Source of the DNA: CAVPDE01 sp963702565
GTDB lineage: Bacteria; Desulfobacterota; DSM-4660; Desulfatiglandales; HGW-15
Reading direction: 5' to 3'
NCBI GenBank assembly: GCA_963702565.1
Contig: CAVPDE010000016.1
Span: 248,001-312,000, forward strand
DNA: 64,000 nt
A program made the translations under genes and the position numbers. Below the pieces are notes generated by a model. The model was not told the DNA's origin and made no database searches. It saw only the letters and a list, made by a program, of their open reading frames with translations. Positions 42,416 through 51,385 of the stretch are shown here, one piece after another. The stretch's first letter is position 1. The number at the start of each line of letters is the position of its first letter.

Positions 42416-45400
42416 ATGGGCACGAACCTAGGGTCTGGTAGAGCAAAAGACATCCTTCGCAAGATCTTGCTGAGCAGGATCTTTCTCATCGTCGCAGGGG
42501 CCCTCCTTCTCTACACCTCAGCAGGTTTCTTTTTAGTCCCCTACCTGATCAAGCAACAGGCCATCAAGTACGTCACCCAGAGCCTGCGCCGGCAACTTAC
42601 GATCGATGAGGTGGTCACCAACCCCTATACGTTCACGCTTTGCATTCGAAATCTCGATTTGAAAGAACAGGACGACGCCACGCCCATTCTGGGGTTCAAG
42701 GAACTGTTCACCAATTTCGAGTTGTTCTCCAGCCTGAAGAACTGGGCTTTTACCTTTGCCCTCATCCGCCTTGACGAACCCCGTGTCAACGTCCTGATGA
42801 GAAAGGACGGGAAGCTGAACCTCTTAGAACTGGCTGCGGCGGCAGCCGGCGAAGAAGGCCAAAAGCCACAAGAGGAATCCCCTCCCACCCGCATGATCTT
42901 GCGGCAGTTCCTGGTCCAGTCCGGCTCCGTCGATGTTTCGGACCATCGGGTGACTACCCCGGCAAAGGTCACCCTCCAGCCTCTCAATCTGGAGATCAAC
43001 GAACTGACCACGATCCCCGAACGACGCGGGCCTTACACCATCGCAGCCACGATGCCGGATGGGAGCACTCTTCGCTGGCGTGGTGAAGTGTCGCTCCACC
43101 CGGTCTGGTCCGAAGGAACTCTCTCCTTCGAAAAAATCAAGGTGGCCACGGTGTGGCAGTTCATCCGGGACCAACTCCTGGTCAAGAAGCCAGGGGGCTC
43201 CTTTGACCTTGAACTCCGTTACCGTTTTGCCTTTGCCAAAGAGCAACCCCACCTCGACCTAGAGGGTTTGCATTTCAAAGTTTCGAATCTTTCTCTTGAA
43301 CCACGTGACAAATCCGAAACCCTGCTTCAAATGGCCAGGGTGGAAGTGAAAGAAGGGCGTTTCAACCTGGATAAGAGAGAACTGCTCATCGGCCTCGTGG
43401 AAGTGGAAAAGGGAAAGATTTCTGCGTCCCTCGCAGAGGACCGCCGGATCATCTGGCGAGAACTCTTCGTCGCCCCCAAGGAGAGCACAAAACAGAATGT
43501 GCCCGAAGCGGAAGCCTCTTCCTCAGAACCGCCGTGGCGGGCGACCGTACAACGCATGCAGGTGAAAGAAGTTGCAGCCGACTTTTTGGACCAAAGCCGC
43601 CTCAACCCGGTGAACATCAGTCTCGGCAAGGTTCAAGCCAGCCTCTCCGCCTCTGTGGAGATATCCCCGAATACGATGCAGGCCGTCGTGGAGGGCCTGT
43701 CGGCGGGCCTCTACGACATCGCTCTCAGGCCGGAGGGCCAGACAGAGCCGATGCTCAAGGTCGGCGCGGTCGAGACCTCAGGCGGAAGTCTTAATCTCCT
43801 GGAAAAGAAGATTTTTATCGAGCAGCTGAATGTCCGCGGAGGCATGGCCAAGGCCTCCTTGGACGAGAAGGGCACGATTGACTGGCTCAGACTCATGGAG
43901 ACGAAGATCCCTTCTACGCAGGGGGAAACCCAACAGAGCGCCCCCAATGAGGCGCCCTGGCAGCTTGCAGTCGGCATTGTCGAGATCAGCGAATTCGGGG
44001 CCCAAGTCACGGATCGCCGCTTCCCTAACCCAACCCAGCTCGATCTTGAAAGACTGCATTTTAAGCTCACCGGTTTTCACTATCCGGAGAAGAATCCTTT
44101 CGAGTTTGAATTTCAGTCTGCTCTGAAACAGGGGGGAGAGTTTTTTGTCACAGGCAACATCCTTTCCCTCGCTCCTTCCCTCGAGGCCAGTGTGAAGGTG
44201 TCAGACCTCTCTCTTTCACCCCTTCAATCCTATTTTCTTTCCTTCCCTGCGATCACCCTGGCATCCGGTAAAGTTTCTGCGAGCGGAAAGGTGAAGTACG
44301 CTCTCAAAGACGGCAGCAATGATCTGGGCTTTGACGGCAATGCGACCATCTCCGAGTTTCATATCAAGGAGGTAAAGACAGGGGACACTCTGGTGGCCTG
44401 GAGCAGGCTTCAGAACGATGGAATCAAGTTCGCCTTGTCGCCTATGAGGTTGGACATCCATGAGGTCCGGCTTGTCGAGCTGGGAGCAAAGCTCATCATT
44501 CAGGAAGACGGCACCATCAATGTCAAGGAGGCCCTCAAACAGGGGACGGATTCCTCCGCGACTCAGGAAAAACCGGCAAAAAATGAAAAACTGCCTCCTA
44601 TCAAGGTTCGCAGGGTTCTTCTTGAAAAAGGGAGGCTTCAGTACACGGACCTGCTCCTGCGGCCGCAGTTCTCCGCCCTCATTCACGAACTCAAAGGAGT
44701 GATCTCAGGGCTTTCCTCAGATACCAAGAGCCTTGCCGGAATGAAGCTTGACGGCCGCGTGGACGAGTACGGTCTGGCCAAGATCGACGGAGCCTTGAAC
44801 CCCTTTGACCCCAAGGCCAACACAGAGGTCAAGTTGGTGTTCCGAAACGTAGAGATGACCTCCCTGACGCCCTATTCCGCAAGGTTTGCCGGTTACCGGA
44901 TCGCCTCGGGCAAGCTTTCCGTGGATGTGCAATACAAAATCAAAGACAGCAAGCTCGTTGGGGACCACCGGATCATCATGGACAACCTCACTCTGGGAGA
45001 AAGGGTGGAAAGCCCCAATGCCATGAACTTGCCTCTGGACCTGGCGCTTGCACTCATGAAAGATGCGGACGGGAAGATCGACCTTGGACTGCCTGTGAGC
45101 GGCGATCTGGACAACCCGCAATTCAGTTACGGACAGGTCATTTTGAAGGCTATCGTCAATCTCTTCACCAAAATCATCACAGCTCCTTTTGCCCTGATCG
45201 GGCAACTGATCGGAGTCGAATCGTCGAAACTCGATTGGGTGGGATTCGAGCCGGGCAGCATCGCCCTTCCGCCACCGGAAAGGGAAAAACTCAAACAGCT
45301 GGCTGAAGCACTCAAAAAGCGCCCTAACCTCAAGCTGGAGGTTCAGGGCTGCTTCGATGCGAAAGCCGACGCTGACGCGATGAAATCGCTTAGCCTCAGA

Positions 45401-45835
45401 CGGAGCATCGCCGGGCACGCGGGAATTCAGTTGAAGCCCGAAGAAGACCCGGGGCCGATCGACTTCACGGACTTGAAAACCCAAAAAGCCCTGGAGACAA
45501 TTTACAGAGAGAGGTTTTCACCTGATGCTCTACGACAGTTCAGGGAACAGCTGAAAGAGTCCACAGCGGAGAAAAAACCGCAGGCTCCGGCCAAGGAAGC
45601 CGATGCAGACCTGGAATTCTATCAAAAGATCTACGACAAGCTCTTCGAAACCGAACCTCTGGAAGAGGCGAGGATGGCTGAGACCGCTCGCCAGAGGGCC
45701 GATGCCATCCTTCTGGAATTGACCGGGCCGGGAGGACTTGAAGCGTCAAGGCTTTCGGCCCTCGAGCCTTCTGCCGCTCAAGAGTTGACAGACGGAATGG
45801 TGATCAGCAAGTTGACCCTAGGTGCTGCAAAGTAA
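42416..45835 (+). CDS. DUF748 (AsmA-like) envelope protein
   Basis: A 1139-residue protein with one N-terminal membrane anchor (SRIFLIVAGALLLYTSAGFF) and a long periplasmic beta-rich region. DUF748/AsmA-like blocks recur: YVTQSLRRQLTIDEVVTNPY, LRWRGEVSLHPVWSEGTLSF, and a late PLDLALALMKDADGKIDLGL with PVSGDLDNPQFSYGQ. This layout resembles AsmA/TamB-like lipid-transfer or outer-membrane assembly proteins. A C-terminal segment (PPPEREKLKQLAEALKKRPN, then LKLEVQGCFD) looks like an OmpA-type peptidoglycan-binding motif. ATG 42416 has GAGAGGGG in place; the further-upstream start is weaker. Confidence 0.87.
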   Translation: MGTNLGSGRAKDILRKILLSRIFLIVAGALLLYTSAGFFLVPYLIKQQAIKYVTQSLRRQLTIDEVVTNPYTFTLCIRNLDLKEQDDATPILGFKELFTNFELFSSLKNWAFTFALIRLDEPRVNVLMRKDGKLNLLELAAAAAGEEGQKPQEESPPTRMILRQFLVQSGSVDVSDHRVTTPAKVTLQPLNLEINELTTIPERRGPYTIAATMPDGSTLRWRGEVSLHPVWSEGTLSFEKIKVATVWQFIRDQLLVKKPGGSFDLELRYRFAFAKEQPHLDLEGLHFKVSNLSLEPRDKSETLLQMARVEVKEGRFNLDKRELLIGLVEVEKGKISASLAEDRRIIWRELFVAPKESTKQNVPEAEASSSEPPWRATVQRMQVKEVAADFLDQSRLNPVNISLGKVQASLSASVEISPNTMQAVVEGLSAGLYDIALRPEGQTEPMLKVGAVETSGGSLNLLEKKIFIEQLNVRGGMAKASLDEKGTIDWLRLMETKIPSTQGETQQSAPNEAPWQLAVGIVEISEFGAQVTDRRFPNPTQLDLERLHFKLTGFHYPEKNPFEFEFQSALKQGGEFFVTGNILSLAPSLEASVKVSDLSLSPLQSYFLSFPAITLASGKVSASGKVKYALKDGSNDLGFDGNATISEFHIKEVKTGDTLVAWSRLQNDGIKFALSPMRLDIHEVRLVELGAKLIIQEDGTINVKEALKQGTDSSATQEKPAKNEKLPPIKVRRVLLEKGRLQYTDLLLRPQFSALIHELKGVISGLSSDTKSLAGMKLDGRVDEYGLAKIDGALNPFDPKANTEVKLVFRNVEMTSLTPYSARFAGYRIASGKLSVDVQYKIKDSKLVGDHRIIMDNLTLGERVESPNAMNLPLDLALALMKDADGKIDLGLPVSGDLDNPQFSYGQVILKAIVNLFTKIITAPFALIGQLIGVESSKLDWVGFEPGSIALPPPEREKLKQLAEALKKRPNLKLEVQGCFDAKADADAMKSLSLRRSIAGHAGIQLKPEEDPGPIDFTDLKTQKALETIYRERFSPDALRQFREQLKESTAEKKPQAPAKEADADLEFYQKIYDKLFETEPLEEARMAETARQRADAILLELTGPGGLEASRLSALEPSAAQELTDGMVISKLTLGAAK

Positions 45836-45866
45836 GCGTTCTCACCGAGCCCTCAGAGAATACGGA

Positions 45867-46049
45867 ATGAGAAAGACAGATGTCCCTTGTCCGCAGTGCG
45901 GAGCCCATCTCTATCTCAAGAAAACCTGAAGGGAAGTGTTCCTGAGCTGCAGGGCTTGCAGTGTGGACTACCCCATTCATCGTTTGGCCAAGTTCCTCGA
46001 CGAAGAGCTCGAGGCTACCCTGGCCGGCATCCGCTGCGACGGGTTATAG
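45867..46049 (+). CDS. Dual-CXXC small selenoprotein candidate (in-frame UGA)
   Basis: A 60-residue frame with one internal TGA at 45927-45929 (codon 21) and the terminating TAG at 46047. The first half has CPQC (C8, C11), the second CRAC (C28, C31), with an acidic helix KFLDEELEATLAGIRCDGL at the end. Both halves are protein-like on either side of the TGA: KKT-U-REVFLSC. I recall, from memory only, a family of small dual-CXXC (seleno)proteins in Desulfobacterota with Sec or Cys at this kind of position. After the TGA a hairpin with 5-bp perfect arms CTGCA (45947-45951) and TGCAG (45957-45961) has a GGGCT loop, at a distance fitting a bacterial SECIS. Ribosome site is weak. The next gene starts 5 bases after its stop. 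Confidence 0.7.
45930..45970 (+). promoter_or_regulatory. SECIS-like hairpin
   Basis: Apical stem CTGCA/TGCAG with loop GGGCT, 22 bases after the TGA, plus a weak irregular lower stem. The apex resembles E. coli fdhF (TGCA-GGTC-TGCA). A fold calculation is needed to rank it. Confidence 0.5.
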
Positions 46050-46053
46050 CTCC

Positions 46054-46920
46054 ATGCGGTACTCGATTATCACCAACCCTGCTTCCGGGAACCTCAGCGT
46101 TCCCAGGAGGCGAGACTTGCTTGCCCAAGCAGCCCGGATCCTGCAGGCCGGGGTCTACGGACTCGACACAACTTCAAAACAAGAGTTTCTGACCTGTGCC
46201 CGGGATCTTGCCGGAAAATGCGACGTTCTCGTCGTGGCCGGGGGTGACGGAAGCCTTTCCGACGTCATCAATGCGATCGAAACTCAGGAAAGACCCATCG
46301 CCTATATCCCCCTTGGAAGCGGAAATGCCATGAGCCACGCCCTGCGCCTCCGAGGGAGCATTGCAGAAGTGGCGACCCGAATCAGAGAGGGCCGCATCCG
46401 CGAGTTCGACCTCATCCTGTGCGGCGAAAGACGGCTGGCCTATATGGTTTCCATCGGGCTGGAAAGCGCCGTCATCAAGAAAAGAGACGAATACAGAGCG
46501 CAAGGCACTTCGGGCTTCAAGGCTTATCTGATGGCGTTTCTGATGGCCTATCTCAAGGACTTCAAGGGCGTTAAGGCCCACATCGCCGTCAACGGTCAAT
46601 CCTTTGAAGCCGGTTCCTTGCTCAGTCTCATGATCATGAAACAGCCTTACTACGGTTACGGGCTGAAGGTGATGCCGGGCGCAAGGCTCGACGATCGGAA
46701 ACTGCATGTTCGTGTGCTCCAGACGGGCTTGATGTCATCCCTTGCGGGAGGGGTGACCTCTTTGACGGTAGGCAACCGCGTGGGTCTCTATCGAACAGGC
46801 GACCGGGTGTCCGTGACCTTGGAAAAACCCTTGATGATGCAGGCGGACGGCGATGTGGCATGGGAGGCAAAGGAGTTCCATTTCAGAGTCCTGCCTGGGG
46901 CTTTGAGAATAAAAGCATAA
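46054..46920 (+). CDS. Diacylglycerol kinase family protein (YegS/BmrU-like)
   Basis: A 288-residue lipid-kinase-like enzyme: RYSIITNPASG at the start, the nucleotide signature VVAGGDGSLSDVINAI and IPLGSGNAMSHAL, which binds ATP in this family, and the C-terminal PLMMQADGDVAWEA. It phosphorylates diacylglycerol, sphingosine-like or other lipid alcohols at the membrane. It begins 5 bases after the selenoprotein stop (ATG 46054; the frame is open 31 codons upstream through that gene), and the next gene starts 3 bases after it, so these form an operon. Confidence 0.9.
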   Translation: MRYSIITNPASGNLSVPRRRDLLAQAARILQAGVYGLDTTSKQEFLTCARDLAGKCDVLVVAGGDGSLSDVINAIETQERPIAYIPLGSGNAMSHALRLRGSIAEVATRIREGRIREFDLILCGERRLAYMVSIGLESAVIKKRDEYRAQGTSGFKAYLMAFLMAYLKDFKGVKAHIAVNGQSFEAGSLLSLMIMKQPYYGYGLKVMPGARLDDRKLHVRVLQTGLMSSLAGGVTSLTVGNRVGLYRTGDRVSVTLEKPLMMQADGDVAWEAKEFHFRVLPGALRIKA

Positions 46921-46922
46921 CC

Positions 46923-47861
46923 ATGAGATCGGATTACCCAACCAACCAGGAGATTGCGGACGCGCTTGAGCGGGTGGCTGCCCTGCTCGAAGCTCAGGAT
47001 GCAAACCCCTATCGCGTCAATGCGTACAGAAAAGCCGCAAAACTCGTGGAACGATCCGATCGGTCTCTCGCTCAGGTCGCGGTTGCTGTTGAGGGTGAAA
47101 AACTCGAAGACCTGCCCGACATCGGAAAGAGCATTGGGGGCGCGATTCGTGAGTTCGTGCACACGGGCCGCCTCGCGCTTCTCGAACGGCTGGAGGGCGA
47201 GCTCTCTCCGGAAGATCTTTTCACCACGGTTTCCGGGATCGGGGAAGAACTGGCCAAACGCATTTATTCCGAGCTTCACATCGAGACTCTTGAAGACCTG
47301 GAACTGGCCGCCCATGACGGCCGCCTTGAAAAAGTGCCGGGCATGGGTCATCGCAGGGTCACCGCAGTCAGGGATTCGCTGGAATCCGTCTTGAGCCGTT
47401 CCGGCAGGAGAAGAGCCCGGAGGCTTCGCCGTCTGGACAAAGAAGAAATCCATGGCGAACCCGATCAACCCTCTGTTGTCCTGCTTCTCGAAGTGGATGA
47501 AGAGTATCGAAAAAAGGCCGAAAAGGGGAAACTCAGGACCATCTCGCCGCGCCGGTTCAACCCTGACGGCAAATACCGGCTTCCTATTTTGCACACGGAC
47601 CGGGAAGGTTGGCATTTCAACACGCTTTATTCCAATACGGCTCGAGCCCATGAACTGGGAAAGACCAGGGACTGGGTGGTGATCTATTACGAGAAGGACG
47701 GCCACGAGAACCAACACACCGTGGTCACCGAAACGCATGGCCCTCTGATGGGGCGCCGCGTTGTCCGGGGCCGTGAGAAGGAGTGCTTCGCCCTTTACGG
47801 CCAAAGGGAAAAAAAAGGCGGTTCAGGTGTGGGTTCTCCGGAGGAGTTCGTCACCTCCTAG
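46923..47861 (+). CDS. PolX-like helix-hairpin-helix protein
   Basis: A 312-residue protein. Residues 1-150 correspond to the N-terminal lyase/HhH part of PolX (NQEIADALERVAALLEAQDA, NPYRVNAYRKAAK, LPDIGKSIGGAI, VSGIGEELAKRIYSEL, KVPGMGHRRVTAVRDSL). Residues 180-312 form a separate conserved domain (TISPRRFNPDGKYRLPILHT, HFNTLYSNTARAHELGKTRD, PLMGRRVVRGREKEC). No polymerase palm is present. DNA binding is likely; its job is unknown. ATG 46923, 3 bases after the kinase gene, is the natural start. Confidence 0.78.
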   Translation: MRSDYPTNQEIADALERVAALLEAQDANPYRVNAYRKAAKLVERSDRSLAQVAVAVEGEKLEDLPDIGKSIGGAIREFVHTGRLALLERLEGELSPEDLFTTVSGIGEELAKRIYSELHIETLEDLELAAHDGRLEKVPGMGHRRVTAVRDSLESVLSRSGRRRARRLRRLDKEEIHGEPDQPSVVLLLEVDEEYRKKAEKGKLRTISPRRFNPDGKYRLPILHTDREGWHFNTLYSNTARAHELGKTRDWVVIYYEKDGHENQHTVVTETHGPLMGRRVVRGREKECFALYGQREKKGGSGVGSPEEFVTS

Positions 47862-47969
47862 CGTCCCCTTCCCTTGCCGATGAGGAGAGCGAAATCATCC
47901 GGCACTTTGTCGAGGACCTTTACAAATACGAGTATCTCATTTTCATAAAGGAAAGTTAGGCGAGGTTCT

Positions 47970-49604
47970 TCAGACGTGGGTTTCTCTGAACCTACGGATG
48001 GCGGCTTGCGAGTCACCCCCCAGGCCGAGAGCGGATCTTTCACAGGCTGCGTACACACCAAGCAGCCCGTGGCCGCCGCGATAGATTTTCACTGCTTCTT
48101 TTCTCGGTCGAACGATCCCCGGGCCCAGGCATCGAGTAAAAGGATCCGTCAGCGTTTTCCACTCTCGGAAATCTCCCTTGGCCGCGAGAAACCCTTTGGC
48201 CGCCCTCAAGGCGGCACCCAGGGCTGCGCTATCTTTCACCTCAAAGCTTTCCACCTCGGCATCAAAAACGTCCGCGATCGTCTGAAGCAGCCCCTGATTC
48301 TCCGAGCCTCCGGCCGTGACCAGAATCTTCTCTGGATGGGTGCCGAATCCCGCAGAGTGAAGACACATGCTCATGATTTGTCCCTCCACGACTGCACGGA
48401 CATTGCCTTCCGCCTCCTTCTCCAGAAGCCCTCCAAACCGGTGGACTTTGGGGTTCAGGACAAGAGGGGTGATCTCCGGCAGGAAATAGGGCAGCATGAT
48501 CTTTCCGTCATTGCCGGGCTTTGTGGAAAGCAGGATCCGGGAAAATTCATCCCAGGACAGGTGGTGTCGGCTCTTCACGGCTTCCCTGGCCAAACTCCCG
48601 TTCTTGAAGCACAGAAGAAGCATGTATTTCCCGTCCGCTGCACCAAAGACGTGTCCTTCGGGTGACCGATCCCTTCCCAAGCTGCGCATGTAACCGAAAT
48701 AGGTGTCGCTCGTGCCCAGGCTGACGGCCTTTCGTTGCGTGTCGCCGACGAGCCCCAGGCCTACCAGGCTGGCAGGATTGTCGCCTGTGCCGACAATGAC
48801 CTCTGTTTGAGGCTGAAAGCCATATCGCTTGATCAGGGAAGGGGAAACCCTGCCTGCCGATTCATCACCCCGCACTAACCTGGGAAGCATGGAACGGAGC
48901 GTGGGGGCTGTTGCGGCTAGGGCTTCCCGGCTCCACTTGCCGGTGCGGATGTTGGCCACATGGGTGCCGAAACCGTCCCCACAGTCCACCGGGGCCAGGC
49001 GTCCAGTCAGAAGGGAGGTGATGAAAGAACTGATGAGAGCAATGTGGCGAGTGTGTTCGTAAGCCCGGGGATCCTTCTTCCAGAACTTCCTGATCTGGGG
49101 ACCGGTGAATCTCTCCGTGGCTCGCGATCCTGTGATCTCGGCCAAGCGGGCATCCCCGCCCATGGCTTGGGCTATCTCCTCACATTCCTCGCTTGTGCTC
49201 GAATCCATCCACACCGGGGCAACGGGCCTTGCAAAAATATCTCCGATCTGCTCCGCAAGGGGCTTGCGGTGATCAAGGTCCCTGAGACGTGCTGCAGCCT
49301 TCGAGTGGAGATACACGCTTCCATGCTGTTGCGCCGACACACTGAGGCTGGCAACTTCTTTGGTGATGCCTTCATGCCGCAGGAGAAGGAGCAGATCATC
49401 CACGGCCTCGATCCACATTCTGGGATCCGCGCAGACGACCCGAGGGTCTTCTCCGGCCAGCACGCCGCCGCGTGTTTGATAGGAGGGATAGGTTTCGTCG
49501 AAGTGGAGTGATTTGCGGTAGAGGCTGTGATCTGAAAGATCGAGGACCAGAGCGGTGAGGCTCTGGGTGCTCAAATCAAGCCCTAGGAACTTGTTCCTTC
49601 TCAT
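47970..49604 (-). CDS. FGGY family carbohydrate kinase (xylulokinase-like)
   Basis: A 544-residue sugar kinase: the N-terminal phosphate loop FLGLDLSTQSLTALVLD, the middle SVSAQQHGSVYLH, ATP region VIVGTGDNPASLVGLGLVGD and VSLGTSDTYFGY, and the C-terminal ILVTAGGSENQGLLQTIADV. The size and the NPASL segment are closest to xylulokinases of the eukaryote-like XYLB type. It phosphorylates a ketose or polyol with ATP. The gene follows the KAS III-like gene by 3 bases; AGGAA lies before the ATG. Confidence 0.85.
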   Translation of the reverse strand: MRRNKFLGLDLSTQSLTALVLDLSDHSLYRKSLHFDETYPSYQTRGGVLAGEDPRVVCADPRMWIEAVDDLLLLLRHEGITKEVASLSVSAQQHGSVYLHSKAAARLRDLDHRKPLAEQIGDIFARPVAPVWMDSSTSEECEEIAQAMGGDARLAEITGSRATERFTGPQIRKFWKKDPRAYEHTRHIALISSFITSLLTGRLAPVDCGDGFGTHVANIRTGKWSREALAATAPTLRSMLPRLVRGDESAGRVSPSLIKRYGFQPQTEVIVGTGDNPASLVGLGLVGDTQRKAVSLGTSDTYFGYMRSLGRDRSPEGHVFGAADGKYMLLLCFKNGSLAREAVKSRHHLSWDEFSRILLSTKPGNDGKIMLPYFLPEITPLVLNPKVHRFGGLLEKEAEGNVRAVVEGQIMSMCLHSAGFGTHPEKILVTAGGSENQGLLQTIADVFDAEVESFEVKDSAALGAALRAAKGFLAAKGDFREWKTLTDPFTRCLGPGIVRPRKEAVKIYRGGHGLLGVYAACERSALGLGGDSQAAIRRFRETHV

Positions 49605-49607
49605 TTC

Positions 49608-51143
49608 CTAGAGTCTCTGCAGGAACGAACTCCGGCACATGCCCGCTCCCACGGAGTCACTGAGGATGATCTTTGCCGATTTCAGCTTCTCGAGATTCTT
49701 GTTGACGGGAAACCCCTGAACGACGTCCTCCTCAAGAGCCCCCCGCTGTAGGTCATAGGGCAGCCTCTGCATGGAAACAACGGAGCAATTCCCTCTTCTG
49801 TGGATGTTGGTAAGCATACGGTTCGCGAGATAGTCCGTGACCGCCTGCTTGATCTCCCGCGGGTCCCCGCCGTTATTCATCAGCCTCTCCAGGGTCATGG
49901 GGAGCATGGCAAAATTAGCCTGGTGCTCGATCAGAAGATCCAGGTCGTTGAGGCTCAGGCTGTTTCTCGAAAGAAGATTCTCCAGGTGGGGCTTGGCCCC
50001 GCGTGTGGCATACAGGAAAACTCCCTTCCCGTTCATGTCACCGAAGATGTCCCCGTTTTCAATGAAGGCGTGAATGTAATCCCCAAAACATCCGTGCGTT
50101 CTGGTGTGGGTATCCACGATTCCGTGGGAAGGCTTGGCCGGGGTGTAGCCTTCGCCTAGGTGTAACGCCACTTCGACGCCCTCGCGGGATAGAAACACGG
50201 AGGCTACCGCACGGCATTTTCCGGATTGCACATAGGCTTTGGCAAGAGTTTCGAGCAAGTCGGGTCCTTCGGAAAGGCTCATGATGTCAAAGGCAAAGGA
50301 GTTCACCTTCGTTTCATAAAAAGCAAGAGCCTCTCCAAAGCGTTTGAAGGTGCCGTGGGTACACTCCTCAGGGTGCAGGAGCTCAACCAAGCGGTGCTGC
50401 ACCTTGGCTGCCGTGGCAGGGACTCTGTGGAGGAGTTGCCCGAGTCGATTGTCCAGAATGATGCCGTCGAGGTGATGATCCCCACTCAGCCGGACAAGGG
50501 CCTGAGCAATGTCCGTGACGAAATCCTCGCCAAAGGGAAAGCCCGGTCCTCGCTCACAGGAATAGCGGCCTTCGGTTTCCCTGTCGCTCGTGGTTTGGAG
50601 TGCCGTGGCAAGAGAATCATCCCCGAAAATGATGTTTGACGTGTCGAGGGGTTTGAACGCTTTGGCCCGGTGGATGTTTTCCGCTCCCACAATGACCGTG
50701 AGGTCTCCTGGCCTCAACACGCCCGAAACAGAGAGCACAAAAGCGGCCTCCACCGACACGTTGAAGCCGGGACACCCGGCGTAGAGGTCAAAAACCATGG
50801 CGTTCGGGCAGGCTGTTCGGATGAGCTCGTAGGGGATTTTTATCAGCGGCCCCGGATCGTATTTGTCTTCTCCCACATTGGTTGCGCCGATGACCAGCTT
50901 GATTCTTGCCGGGTCAACAGGGTTTTCTTCAAGAAGAGCCGACATGGAGCGCACGCCGATTCGCTCATCTTCCGGCGCAACGACCCGGGTCTTCACCCCC
51001 ATCCGTTCCTGAATCGATTTGTCATTGACCGGGATATCCCCTTTGAAGAACATCCCTTTGTTCGCGTAGATCGAGTTGTCCTGAACCGTCCCCCCGTTCC
51101 ACGCGCCATGAGCGATGATTTCAAGAATAGAATCTTTGTGCAC
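49608..51143 (-). CDS. 3-oxoacyl-ACP synthase III-like (KAS III/thiolase fold) protein
   Basis: A 511-residue thiolase-superfamily protein, longer than FabH (about 320). The active Cys sits in FDLYAGCPGFNVSVEAAF; LLIEHQANFAMLPMTLERLM resembles the FabH HQAN loop (normally the Asn of the triad) but with altered spacing, and a His near HTRTHGCFGDYIH could complete the site. The N-terminal RMGVKTRVVAPEDERIG is FabH-like. The extra 200 residues between these motifs are unusual. It probably makes or transfers an acyl group. GTG start. Coupled with the FGGY kinase. Confidence 0.75.
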   Translation of the reverse strand: MHKDSILEIIAHGAWNGGTVQDNSIYANKGMFFKGDIPVNDKSIQERMGVKTRVVAPEDERIGVRSMSALLEENPVDPARIKLVIGATNVGEDKYDPGPLIKIPYELIRTACPNAMVFDLYAGCPGFNVSVEAAFVLSVSGVLRPGDLTVIVGAENIHRAKAFKPLDTSNIIFGDDSLATALQTTSDRETEGRYSCERGPGFPFGEDFVTDIAQALVRLSGDHHLDGIILDNRLGQLLHRVPATAAKVQHRLVELLHPEECTHGTFKRFGEALAFYETKVNSFAFDIMSLSEGPDLLETLAKAYVQSGKCRAVASVFLSREGVEVALHLGEGYTPAKPSHGIVDTHTRTHGCFGDYIHAFIENGDIFGDMNGKGVFLYATRGAKPHLENLLSRNSLSLNDLDLLIEHQANFAMLPMTLERLMNNGGDPREIKQAVTDYLANRMLTNIHRRGNCSVVSMQRLPYDLQRGALEEDVVQGFPVNKNLEKLKSAKIILSDSVGAGMCRSSFLQRL

Positions 51144-51385
51144 GTCCTACGGCCTTTCTTGAATCGAGGTTCTCGAAGCCCTGATCTTTTTTTTTAAGTA
51201 TAAAAAGAGAGACTGTGTTCTGTCAACCGCGGACTTCCCATGGGGAAGACGGAAGGGGCTGCTAAGGCGATCTTGAAGGTGAAGGATCCTGTTGACTGGG
51301 TCAATGAAACCCATTAGAATCTGCCAACTTTTGGGTCCCTGCGGGCTCACCGCCTGAAACCTTTACGACAGAAGGAGCGAACCGG

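Noticed and set aside
42162..42431. Forward 89-codon frame before DUF748
   Set aside because: No ribosome site; overlaps the start of DUF748 and contains its promoter.
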